Source of the DNA: Panaeolus papilionaceus
Lineage: Eukaryota > Basidiomycota > Agaricomycetes > Agaricales
Direction of reading: 5' to 3'
Assembly (NCBI GenBank): GCA_015501605.1
Contig: JADNRZ010000001.1
Coordinates: 2,108,001 to 2,172,000 of the forward strand
Length of the DNA: 64,000 nt
Shown here: positions 14,975-25,370 of the stretch, one piece after another
Position numbering within the stretch: position 1 is the first letter of the stretch
Layout: every line of letters starts with the position of its first letter
Notes under the pieces: model-generated
Databases searched by the model: none
What the model saw: the letters and a program-made list of their open reading frames with translations, nothing else
Told to the model about the DNA's origin: nothing
Made by a program: the position numbers and the translations under genes

Positions 14975-15416
14975 CAACTTTGATGCTCTGCTCCGTAACC
15001 TGTTCGAGATTCAATGCTTTTTTTTTTTTTCAGTTTCATGTTGGACCTAAAACGCCACAATACGTCTGGAAGGAAAACCGATACTTTCTACGTCATACTT
15101 ATATCGAAATACCGAAATTACGAGGCCTCATACAGTAGTGCCTATGTGACAACAAATTTTCTTCCCTAGTGTCCTCTGTTCTAAACTGTTTTCGTCATTT
15201 CTCCGCCATCTTCGATTCTTGTCCATGGCATCCGGGTCATTCCAAATCACGTTTGTATACTTCTACACATGGAGGGCAGCATTCGCGCTCGAACCTGCAA
15301 CTCTTGCAATCTGCAGGAGGGTGCCTGCTTACCCCGGAAATGGTGCAACAGTACAAGGTAAGGGTCATAAATTGTAAGATACAACCGATGGTTTCTACGG
15401 CTTAACATCTGCAAGA
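14975..15416. other. Region between candidate coiled-coil gene and GPATCH11-like gene
   Basis: Holds a T-run ending in cag (about 15018-15033) that looks like a 3' splice site, and two short plus-strand open stretches after it. I could not assemble them into a convincing gene. Confidence 0.35.
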
Positions 15417-16876
15417 TCAATCGTGGTCACTTTCTTCTGGCCCAGGACATTGTGTCCTCAAATCATCGCTGCCACCGTACTGAACTCCGCACCAAAAGCA
15501 ATATGAATGCTTCTCTCGTAAGTAAGACAGCACGAGATTAAGGCGATCTTGTGCCTGAAGAATCTGGGTGTCAATCTTCCCCGCATTCTGAAAGAGGTAA
15601 CGAAAGCTGGAAACGAACCTGGAGACGCAAAAATTGCGCTGCTTCTTCCAGAAGATCAGAAGAGTACTCGTCTTCGGCAGCGACAGTGGATAAAGGCTTC
15701 TTTCCTGAGAACTTGCTCCCCACATTTGATCCTTCTCCGTCGCTATCGCCATCAACGGGCAGCAACGCATCTGCCTGCATTCGTTTTCTCAAAAGGGCTT
15801 GCGTCGTTTCTCTAGTATCCTCCTCAGAAACGGGTACATTGCTGTGCAAGGTTAAGGCGTCGATTAGGCCGGATGGGAATGTGTTGGGATTGCTGGGATT
15901 GAGCCAAAGCACATTAAACTAGAAAAGAAAAGAATGCGGATCATGAGCTTTCCTTTCCATATCAATACCAATGACCTTGCCTGAACATTATCTTTTTCGT
16001 CAAGGGTTGTGCACGTCGACTGAGCAGGAGCTAGAGGAAAGGTGGTTATATTGAAGCATCTTCTACAGTACAACCATATGAAGGACGTACCCAGCCTACC
16101 CTCCGCCCGACGGTTGTTGTATTCGTCTCGAACCCGATCCCGGAAATCACGATGATCACCTTTTTCCTCCATTCTCGCCATTTTGCCCATGCGTTCCACC
16201 ATCCCAGGCGAGCGTTCACGTTTAACACCTAACCCGATACCCCTCCTACCTGCATTAGTGCAAGGTCCCAAGACAAAGGGGGGAGTGCAGAAGTGGGTCA
16301 ATCAACAATGAAGGCCCGATCAAAGTAAACGATAAGCAACGAACCAGCCCACTCCTGCAATGGCAACGGCTCCGATCTGTGGCTAGTATGTGCGCCCGTC
16401 CCAGACAACGCAACTGTGGTGCTCCTTGGCGATTGAATACCGTTTCCTGGTAGAACATGGTCACTAGATTCAGTGATGATCCTATCACCACCAGGCACCT
16501 CAAAGCCGGCCGGTGTGATTTCTGGTTGGTCGTTACTCGACAAGGTGTCCGTTGCTACCAAAGGTTCTTCTGGACGAGTCCCTAAACTTTGGCCTGGCTT
16601 GAAACCCATCTTCATCATGATAGAAAGTGCCTTATTAGAGGCTCCAAGGCCAGCCTCTTCCTCTTCCTTTGCGCGTTCGAAGAGACTTTTGCTGAGGCCA
16701 GCTTCTCGAGATTCCACCTCAAGTTGGCGACGACTCTTCTTTTTGTTTTGTTCATTTCTCAGATGCGACTTCCTCTGAGCTTCCTTGCGCAGGTCCGAGT
16801 AAGCACTTGGCTTTTTCGAGGTATTTTCCGTCTCAAGGAGGAATTTATCGGAGAGGTAGTCGTCGTCATCAGACAT
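15417..16876 (-). CDS. G-patch domain protein, GPATCH11-like (DUF4187)
   Basis: Starts MSDDDDYLSDKFLL; a charged Lys/Arg/Glu-rich stretch follows (RKEAQRKSHLRNEQNKKKSR). The G-patch gives MMKMGFKPGQSLG and continues across an intron from EPLPLQEWAG to RRGIGLGVKRERSP. The C-terminus is DUF4187: AQDRLNLVLSYLREKHSYCF, WCGVQYGGSDDLRTQCPG, ending in acidic EESDHD. This order (acidic start, G-patch, C-terminal CxxC...C block) matches vertebrate GPATCH11/CCDC75. G-patch proteins commonly bind RNA or activate DEAH helicases, so a role in RNA processing is likely. About five exons. Confidence 0.85.
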
Positions 16877-17249
16877 GATACTTAAATAGACACCAACAAG
16901 GATCAGCATCAAATGTCTCATCCAGTCGTAAATCGCAATATTTGGACCAACTATACACAAGTACTGGCGTGCACAATTAATGTCATATTTCATCAAGGCG
17001 TAGCATGCGTGAGCGAGGGAATTGAGCGATATCATTTGGTAACTATTGAGATCGCAAGGAATGAACAGGGGACGTAAAACGGCACCAGACAAAAGTGAAT
17101 GAGTGCAAGTCAAAAAGCATATCATGAACAAGAAAAAAGCTATCAACCAGACACAAAATCACTAGTGTTGAGAATGGAGGCGTAGTGAGGCATAACATAA
17201 AGTAGCAATCGTCAAGTAATCGTAACAGCGTGAGGAGTGGTCATGAATA
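16877..17249. other. Spacer between two minus-strand genes
   Basis: No gene seen. It should contain the 3' untranslated region of the two-RRM gene and the promoter of the G-patch gene. Confidence 0.5.
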
Positions 17250-18498
17250 TTAAGCGGTGGTAGTGGTAGGAGGGGCGACCTCAGCACCATCAGCAGCACT
17301 ATCAGCAGCTGGAGCGTCGCTTTCTTCGGGGGCAGGTGTGTTGACAGCGACCTTGACGGCAATGGCACGACCACCAACTTCCTTACCCTCAAGAGCCGCG
17401 ATAGCCTTCTTTTGCTCTTCCTCGGAGCCAACGTCAACGAAGCCGTAGCCCTTGCTCTTCCTTGGCTGTCCCCAGCGTCTGCGGACGATGCGAGCAGAGA
17501 CAACGTCGATGCCAGCCTCGGTGAAGAGGGTGGACAGGGCGGCATCATCAACACTGAAACCAAGGTTTGCAACAAAGAGCATAGATTTGGATGGTTCGCC
17601 GGCAGGGTCCTCGCCAGCGGGGCGGGCAGGTCGAGGTGCCTTTGGTTTGCGGGTGCGAGGCTTCTTGGCTTCATTAGCCGAAGTCTCACCATCAGCAGGG
17701 GCAGCCCCATCAGTTGCAGAGGCTGCTGCGCCTTCCTCAGCGGGCTTCTTGGCTTTGCGCTAAGGGGTAAAAGGAGTCAGGGTTGAAGGGACATGGCGAA
17801 AAAGAAACGTAAACATACGGCAGCTTTCTTCTTCTTCTTCTTGGGCTTAGCTGCCTCGTTGGACGCAGGAGCGGCGTCGTCGGTCCTAGTGGACTCTCCG
17901 TTGGCTTCAGCCTCAGAGATTTCACCGGGGACAGCCCTGCTGCCACGCCTGCCGGGTCTCCTCTTCGCTTTCTTTTCCTTCTTTTCCTTGTCCTTCTGGT
18001 CAGAAGGTTTGGCAATCTCTACGATCACCTGACGACCGTCGAGCTCCTTCTTGTCAAGGGCATCGACAGCCTTTTGAGCAGCCTCTGCTGTAGCAAAAGC
18101 GACAAATCCATAACCCGCTGAGCGGGTTCCGCGCAAAATAACTTGCGCAGAGAGACTGAAAATATTTAAGGAGAGGAAGAAAAAGAAAGAAAAAAAGTTG
18201 ATGAGAATGCAGGGGTAAAGAGGCTGTGTGTTAATATGCCACGTACACTTCGCCTCCAGCAGGAGCAAAGAAAGCCTTCAGCCCTTCGTTGGTAGTAGTG
18301 TACGCAAGATTTCCAGCGAAAACCTTTGAAATAGAGAAAGGGAGCAGAAATTTGTTAAATAAAGACGAACAAAAGATAATAATGAAAGAGAAAGTTGAAA
18401 GAAAGACATACCTTAAAGCCAGGGGCTTCTTCGACTTTCTCTTGGTCTACATTAGGCGCGCCATTTTCAGTAACAGGTGCGTCGCGGGCGTCAGACAT
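17250..18498 (-). CDS. Two-RRM RNA-binding protein
   Basis: Starts MSDARDAPVTENGAP at 18498. RRM1 begins FKVFAGNLAYTTTNEGLKAFF (RNP2) and continues after a roughly 90-nt intron with AQVILRGTRSAGYGFVAFAT (RNP1 AGYGFVAF). A Lys-rich, Ala-rich linker follows (KKEKKAKRRPGRRGSRA and a KKKKKK run), with an intron inside. RRM2 gives SMLFVANLGFSVDDAALSTL and SKGYGFVDVGSEEEQKKAI. The tail is Ala/Pro/Thr-rich. The layout resembles small yeast proteins such as Sbp1/Rnp1 but orthology is not established. The basic linker suggests RNA or ribosome association, probably in the cytoplasm or nucleolus. Confidence 0.82.
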
Positions 18499-18877
18499 TA
18501 TGAGCTTTGGATGTACTGGTGAGTTTTTTGTGGTGAAAGGTGATGAACTGGTTGAACCGGTTTCTTCGTGTCAAACTTGGAGGTTAAAGAAAAGAAGCAT
18601 TTGTTGGAAATGAAGGCTTATTATGTGTCTGATGGATAATAAACACAACAAAACTCAAGCCAAATTTAGTAGTTGTCATGACATCCGGGCCCGTGCGTAT
18701 TCTAATTCGGCAGTATCCGTTTTATAGTTGAAATTCTCTGGTCTGCGGTCAGAATTGTCCTTGTCCTTCTTCTCTTCTTACCACTACATACCTCTCCTAC
18801 AACGTCTCTGAACAGTTTTCTACTCTTTATTAGACAGACATTCTTTTAACAACTCGCTCATTAACGACCTTTTACAA
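18499..18877. promoter_or_regulatory. Divergent promoter region between two-RRM gene and GH128 gene
   Basis: 379 bp between two opposite start codons with no open frame worth calling. It must carry the start regions of both genes, pyrimidine-rich on the GH128 side. Confidence 0.4.
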
Positions 18878-20234
18878 ATGGCGACAAAATTATTAAATTT
18901 CATCGCTCTCTCCTCTCTACTCGTCCTTCTCTCATCCTTTGGACCTACCCCTGTCAATGCTCTCTCCATTGACACGTCCCCAAATGTTGGACGCAGCTTA
19001 GGTCATGCTGCTATTGCAAAGAAGCGTCGCGCTCCTGACTCTAGACGCTGCAAACCCCGTCCTAGCAGCTCATCTGTCCGTTCTTCTGCCGCTCCTACCA
19101 CCCCTGCCCCTACTTCGGTTCGTCCTCCCTCTACGACTCCTCCCCCTCCCCGAAGACTACTGCTGCGTCCAACAACAACAACAACAGTGGTGGAAATACT
19201 GGTAACAACAATGGAGGAGGAGGCGGTAGCGGTGGTAGTAAAGCCTGCCTCGCTTGGCCCAACGGTGACAGCATCAGTCTCAACGGCTGGAAGACATCAA
19301 AAGTCCGCACGTACGAAGCCAAAATACACTTAACCCCTCGCTTATGTTTTTATTGATATTTTCTCTCTCTTTATTTTAGTGTCTACACTTGGAGTCCCTG
19401 GAAACCCAAGAATTCCGATCAACTTGGGTTCCAGTTCGCTCCTATGCTTTGGGGTACCAAGCAGATTAGTGCATTCACTAGCCTTGTCAAGCCTGGTTAT
19501 GCCAACGTTGCCCTGGGCTTCAACGAGTAAGTAATTTGCGTCCCATGTAACTTTGTACGCATTCTCACGCCTTGTTTTCATTAGGCCTGATCACCCTGGT
19601 CAAGCCGAGATGGGTACCGGGCAGGCTGCCGATGTTTGGAGGCAATACCTCGCCCCTCTAAAGAACCAAGGCTACTACCTCGTCAGTCCCGCTGTCACCT
19701 CTGCACCCAAAGGCAAAACTTGGCTGCAAGGCTTCATGAACGCCTGCAATGGTTGCAACGTATGGATTGATTGTTCCTGTTGTGAAAAATTCATTCTCAC
19801 GCTGCCTGTTTAGGTTGATGCTATTGCCCTCCATTGGTACGGAACCGATGCTCAGGCCTTCATTGCCTATGTACAGGACTTTTACAACACCTTCAAAAAA
19901 CCCATCTGGGTCACTGAAGTTGCTTGCCAGGTAAAATTACCCATGTAGTCAATCACTTAATGCTAACATCAGGTTCAGAGTTTCTCTGGCGGTCCTCAGT
20001 GCAACGCCGGTCAGGTCTCCGCATTCATGAACACCATTACCTCCTGGATGGACAGTACTTGGTATGTTGAGAGGTACTGTTGGTTCGGTAAGTGTTTCAT
20101 GAGATGGCACCATTTCTATACGACTAACTTTCATAACAGGTGCAATGCCCGACCTTGGTAATGTCAACACCCTTAATGGCCTCATGCAAGGAAACGGGCA
20201 ACCCAACGCCCTCGGTGCCAACTTCATTAATTAA
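18878..20234 (+). CDS. Secreted GH128 endo-beta-1,3-glucanase-like protein; reading frame breaks in the linker
   Basis: A signal peptide (MATKLLNFIALSSLLVLLSS) and a Ser/Pro/Thr-rich linker are in one frame. From about 19153 the protein continues in another frame as KTTAAS, an Asn/Gly-rich run and KACLAWPNGDSISLNGWKTS. The catalytic domain follows over several exons: WSPWKPKN, FAPMLWGTKQISAF, ALGFNEPDHPGQAEM (likely acid/base Glu), DAIALHWYGTDAQAF, KPIWVTEVACQS (likely nucleophile Glu), YCWFGAMPD and LGANFIN. These are GH128 (Asl1/GLU1-type) marks; such enzymes cut beta-1,3-glucan in fungal walls. The frame change needs either a missing base in the C-rich stretch at about 19140-19152 or a 38-nt intron at about 19118-19155. 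Confidence 0.82.
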
Positions 20235-20581
20235 GAGATTCAGCCTTGCATTGATTTACACGAATATTGACATATTGGATACCCCCGTCGTAACTTATAC
20301 AGTCTATTCTGTATCCGGTGATGCTAGCCATTCTGGGTGCTCATCTTTCCTTTATATTCTTATCGTACATCTTCCGTCACTGGCTTTCGAGTTGATTAGT
20401 ACATGCATTATTGCTGCGCAGCTTCAAGTTCAATAATTTCATTTACATGGATGGATTAAATTTTTCGCGAGCAAAACATGACCAACGGAAGGATTCCATG
20501 ATTGCCACTGTCAAACACGGCAATATGGCAAACCACTCTCCCGCCTCATCCACGACAAATTCCGAAAGCGTTTAAATTACT
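20235..20581. other. Spacer, no gene seen
   Basis: Lies between two plus-strand genes; holds the GH128 3' end and the promoter of the AhpD-like gene. No feature recognised. Confidence 0.45.
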
Positions 20582-20632
20582 ATGGTACACCGTGATATTA
20601 GGTTTAACCACGACGATAGTGACGGTAATAAT

Positions 20633-22232
20633 ATGGCCACCATCAAGCTCAATACTGCGCTCAAACAGCTCCTGACTCTACGTAACCCTAATGTCCTTCC
20701 AAGTCCGCCCTTGACGCAACTGAACCGTGTGTTCGCCCATACTTTTCGGGATGCAAAGGCCAAAAAGGCTGAAACCGGGTGGCTGGTTGCGTCTGTATGC
20801 TCCAGGTTTTCAAACTGTGCCCATTCCATATCTCTAATGACTGCCAACCACACTCTAGACATGCACATTGTTGACAGTCAACCGGCCCTCGGCTGTGGGT
20901 CATCTCTATCGTTTCGCAACACGCTCGTCGTTGGAAGAGGACCAGCAAACTAGTCTCGACCTTCCTAGCGCCATTAACAAGGCTGCATTAATGCGCGAGT
21001 CGGCCTTGAAGAGCGTCATCTTTATAGGGGTCCCCAGAGTAAGTCTTCTACAGGTCGAGAGCGCTATGCTGTCGACGCTTTTTGTTCGCTAAATCCGGTT
21101 CTGTTTCATCTGTAAAGTTATGTTTCATTCCATCAATATGTAGCTAATTACAATCATTCAAACCTTCACAGGTTATCCTGTCCCTTGCTGCCTTGCACGA
21201 AGCCCTCGACGAGGATGTCAAGAAAGCCTTGAGGACCAACTCTAGAAGGTGAGGCTGCTTCACTATTGCGGTATATTGATTGTCCACTCTATTTTGGATG
21301 AACACCGTCCCTCATCGTGTGCGTTATACTGTGGTGTTTGCGACCTGCACAAAGATCCACATGCATGGGTTTGCATAGAATAACAAACGATTTTGAATGG
21401 TTTACACATTGCGTTGTATCACTTTTTCGTTCTGTTCCGACCGCCGTTCGGGAACATTAAACTGATCAAAATTCCAACACAAAGAACCCTGACTGCAGAT
21501 AATGCACAATCGATAGTGACACAGGGAAGATCCCTTTGGAATGGGATATACGTGCCACATGCAGACAAACTTCACGACAAACTGGGATCCTACCACCCGG
21601 ATTTCATATGTGAGCACCTTGTTCCCAATTCTTTGTTACGTTCCTTCCCAAGTAGGCGAGTTCTTGACCTCCGTCGATGTGTTGCACTATTTCGTCACCT
21701 ATCCCACCCCCACAAATTTTATCCTGCCCACCCGCACACACCTTTATCTGACGATGAACGGCTGGTACTGTACCACCATTGCTTTTGTGTGTGCATTAGA
21801 AGGACGATCCCCATTTGCCTCAAAATTTGTCCACATTTTCTAGCACCATTTGTTTCTGGAAAATGAGCTCATTCTTCTTTCAATCTAGCATTTATCATCC
21901 AGGCCTACGGTTCAGTCCTTTCCCCACTCACGGGAGAAACCAGGGGTTATTCCGACGCTAGCGGTCTAGACGATCAAGATCAAGGCAACCTTAGCCGGGC
22001 AATGGGCTCGGTTGTCGGAATGGCTGCCCTTCGTGCTGAGGGTGGGGTTGGCCCTCAGCTGATCAGTCATACCTTCGGTTTGCTCAAGGCCCGTCTCGTG
22101 GAGAATCAGAGTCCGGAAGATCAGTGGTTGTCGAGCGATGAAGGCGCTGAATGGGTCATTCGCACTGTTGACGAAACTCTCGACGGCATCGCAGATAAAC
22201 CAGTTAGCGAACAGTTTAAGGCAAAGCTTTAG
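20633..22232 (+). CDS. AhpD-like / carboxymuconolactone decarboxylase-fold protein
   Basis: Start MATIKLNTALKQ; an in-frame ATG at 20582 would add 17 residues. Exons joined by phase give ...ETGWLVAS, TVNRPSAVGHLYRFATRSS, AINKAALMRESALKSVIFIG, VPRVILSLAALHEALDED, then after a 236-nt intron TLTADNAQSIVTQGRSLW, PHADKLHDKLGSYHPDFI, and AYGSVLSPLTGETRGY, with the tail HTFGLLKARLVENQSPEDQW. The all-helical pattern with ALMRESALKSVIFIGVPR resembles fungal AhpD-like proteins. No CxxC pair is visible, so a thiol peroxidase-reductase activity is doubtful. Soluble, no signal peptide. The molecular role is unknown. Confidence 0.65.
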
Positions 22233-22804
22233 ATGGGCTATTCATTATATAAGGGGTATATCAGTCAGTATAAAGAGATAATCAGCATAGATGGATAGGA
22301 CCGAAGGCCATGTCGGGTGACTTCGTCCTTGGGTGCCATAGTTTACATATCTGGTAAAGATTTGTGTCGAGTTATCTACGTATGAATCCAATGCATCGTG
22401 GCTATTTTATTTCACCTGTGTCGCTTCGGACCTCTGCCTCACTGTTGTACACGTGAAGCCAAGAGACTCCCCAGTCCAATCGAGATGCTGTCTTTGCATC
22501 GATTAACTTATCAGAACCCATATGCAGCCAACAGATCCAGTTAAATCGATATCGTCGTCACCTTTTCATCACCCCCATCTATCTCAAACCTTCACGGGTG
22601 TACTGCAGGTCCTTGAATTTCATTATGACAAGTTCGCGGGTTAATTTCACCAAGGAAGTTCCCTCCTAACAGGGCTCACAATTGTACGGCAATTCATGTC
22701 GGTTATAATACAATACACGGAAGACAGATAACAACAAACAGAGAACATGCTATGATACAGGAGACAACTGGCGGACAAGCAAGCGACTGAATAAAAATGG
22801 TGGT
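22233..22804. other. Convergent spacer between AhpD-like and DUF6593 genes
   Basis: 572 bp between two stop codons. No open frame of note and no terminator motif that I can define. Confidence 0.45.
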
Positions 22805-23635
22805 TCAAACGTTCCAAGTGGCACAGAAACGGTAGAGCATGGCAGTCAGGGTCACCATGTCCATCATTGGTGGGTGAGTCTGCAAGGACGTTCATTTGCT
22901 TTGTCAACTGCTGGACATACTTTCAGGAGAAACAGCGGACTTACAACCGTTCCAGCCCCTGCACTTCTCAGGAAGTGAAGTTCCCCATGGACATCCCCAA
23001 TTTGATAGCGCGTTAGTCGGGTTGGTCGGAAGAATGCAACCTTTACCCCAGAGTTATCATAGAGCTAATGGAAGGTTAACTTAGCGTGAAGGCACGAACG
23101 GAAGATAATTAACGCACTTCGATGTCTTGCGTGTTACCTATGCTTGGTCTCCAAGAGTAATTCAGACCATCTGGACCCACAAACACGCGGCAACCCTGAG
23201 GGGAAGGTGAATTCATTGATGCAAGAAATAGACAAGATTGAAGACTAACATAAATGGTGGGTTCCGGCCTGGTTATGTCGGCCATTCGTAAAGTGTGCTG
23301 AAAAATGGTAAGTTCCCCGTAATCATTCAAAGCTCATCGCACGCACCTTTCCTAGAATGACACGTCCCAAGCCGCCATTTGGTGCCCACTCAAGTTTTGC
23401 TACGCGATCTTCTTTGTTGGGCCGCAGAGCGCGCCACATAGTGGTAGTCATTTGTCCATTAGACCCTGATGTCGTCTACGACGCGCTGGTAAATACACGA
23501 CTCCAGAAATCATCAATGTGGTGATAGCGGCCGAACCTGAAATCGGTACACGATTCCCCATGAATTGAATAATATGCTTTCGCGGGAATCGGTGTTGGTC
23601 CAGGACAAAACATCGTTGTTTGAGGCTGCGGCCAT
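22805..23635 (-). CDS. DUF6593 protein (basidiomycete family)
   Basis: Start MAAASNNDVLSWTNTDSRES. Exons joined by phase give ILFNSWGIVYRFQ, then GQMTTTMWRALRPNKEDRVA, KLEWAPNGGLGRVILGK, HTLRMADITRPEPTIY, CRVFVGPDGLNYSWRPSIG, VKVAFFRPTRLTRYQIGDVH, GELHFLRSAGAGTV, and the C-terminal hydrophobic helix THPPMMDMVTLTAMLYRF. The order T(L)WRA...K..KLEW...GR.F.G.DG..Y.W and a final MMDMVTLTAMLYR helix is the DUF6593 pattern. Members are about 150-220 residues, of unknown function, and expanded in agaricomycetes. About six exons with introns of about 50-70 nt. Confidence 0.75.
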
Positions 23636-24685
23636 TTTGTGAATGAGGTTATTAGATGGACGGGTCAAAGGGGAATTGGATGCTGAAGGAGAGACTGCGA
23701 ATAATGGGATGAATTACCCGGACCATTTTATACGAAGGATAAGAGATGGATTTTAGCACAATTCCTACCATTTTCTCCGGACAAATCGTCCTTTAGAATC
23801 GATCGGCAACGTGGTGTACTGTCGGAATAAAATAAAATAATCAGACAGTGACGCTTGTCTCAACGTGTCAAGGGTTCGAAAGATGAGAAATAGATGGCGG
23901 TGGAGCGAGATTCCGGTGGTAAAGTGCATCTTACCGATCGCAAAACACGAGTCGGCCAAACGCGAGCGCTTGGTGCCCTCCATTGGTTGTGACCGCTGTC
24001 CATCAAGGAATCGAATCAGGTAGCAGATATACCTTCTTTAAAAGTGCATGCGCATAAAATTGAATCTAAAAAGCAGTATTGCGGGGGAAAAACAGTGAAA
24101 CTGCAGGTGTTGGACATATCGTGATACCCTTAGATGGCACATTTTTGACGAAGGCCACGAGGCAACCCATCATCGAGGCGAGCGAGGACCTAAACGTGTA
24201 GAATGTATCCGGGGCAGAGCCAGCATGCCTCCATCGTGTTGAAAGTTGTGTTCCCGGCCGAAAGGCACAAAAGATAAGACAGGAAAGTGACAGTGTGTTT
24301 TGATCGTTTCGTTGAATTCTGCCTGATGATCTTGGGGCGAAATACACAATACGTGCGAGACCGCAAAGGCATAACGGCAGGTAGGTCCACCTGAATCTTG
24401 AAATTGTCGATCAACTTAGAAGTTTAATTTCGCTAATGAACCTGGTTTCCGGATTTTAGCAGAGAATTTTCACAGTTAAAATATCAGTGTCCAATTTTGA
24501 AGGAGATGTACATACACATTTATACGTTAGGGGCGAGCCCGTGAATGCGATAACAGTGAGTTTATTATGATATATATAATCGATTACAGACTGTCGCGAG
24601 GTCGATGTGGAACTAATTTAAAAATGATAATCAAAATTCAGGTGGATAAACACTCAAAACAGGACATACAATCGCAGAGAGCGGA
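23636..24685. other. 1 kb spacer, no supported gene
   Basis: Two minus-strand open frames (23765-23983, 24066-24347) have no recognised domain and no matching splice context. An AT-rich stretch lies at about 24560-24590. Confidence 0.45.
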
Positions 24686-25187
24686 TCATGCAACTACTTG
24701 CACTCCCAAGCTTCTTGCGCTGCCAATAATCATCCTGGTAATAGATTCGAGGGGTAGTGTCTTCATGTGCTCGTCCCCAGATTTAATTTTTGCAATTTCG
24801 TACACGTGCTTGAGGCTAATGGTCCCAGTCGTCTCGTGGCCGGGACGGGCCGCTCCCTTTTCGATACCAGCAGCTTGTTTGAGGAAATAAGAAGCAGGAG
24901 GGGATTTCGTGATGAAGGTGAAGGTGCGATCTGGTTGAACGGTAATCAAAGTTGGAATGGGAACGCCAGGCTCGATGTGGGCAGTCCTTGCATTAAATTC
25001 TTTGCAAAAGTCCATTGACTTAACACCTCGTGCACCCAAAGCAGGACCTACGGGAGGGGTTGGGGCAGCCTTACCGGCAGGAATGAGTAATCTCTATTCA
25101 GGGATGTGAACATTAAACTGTAGAATTTAATAGAATCAATGAACGTACCACAACCTGAGCTTTTGCCTTGGATGCTGCCTTGGACAT
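24686..25187 (-). CDS. MRPL19: Mitochondrial large-subunit ribosomal protein uL11m
   Basis: Two exons: the short first exon MSKAASKAKAQVV, then LLIPAGKAAPTPPVGPALGA, RGVKSMDFCKEFNART, PTLITVQPDRTFTFITKSPP, ASYFLKQAAGIEKGA, and GTISLKHVYEIAKIKSGDEH. The block PTPPVGPALGARGV with the later TFTFITKSPPASYFLKQAAG is diagnostic for L11. About 145 residues, the usual length of fungal mitochondrial L11. It binds the GTPase-associated region of the large-subunit rRNA. It sits head to head with the M28 peptidase gene, 183 bp apart. Yeast name MRPL19 is given by family. Confidence 0.94.
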
Positions 25188-25370
25188 ATTGACGACTGGT
25201 TTAACAACTGTTACTTGCCAAAAAAAGAGTTTAACGACTTTCACATTGGAATAGGAAATTTACAGAGTCATGTGATCGAGTTCACACAACATGCCATATT
25301 TAGTAATCAACTCCTCAACTAAGCACTGTACACTCGGCGGTACATACTCGCTTGTTCGAACCTTTCAACC

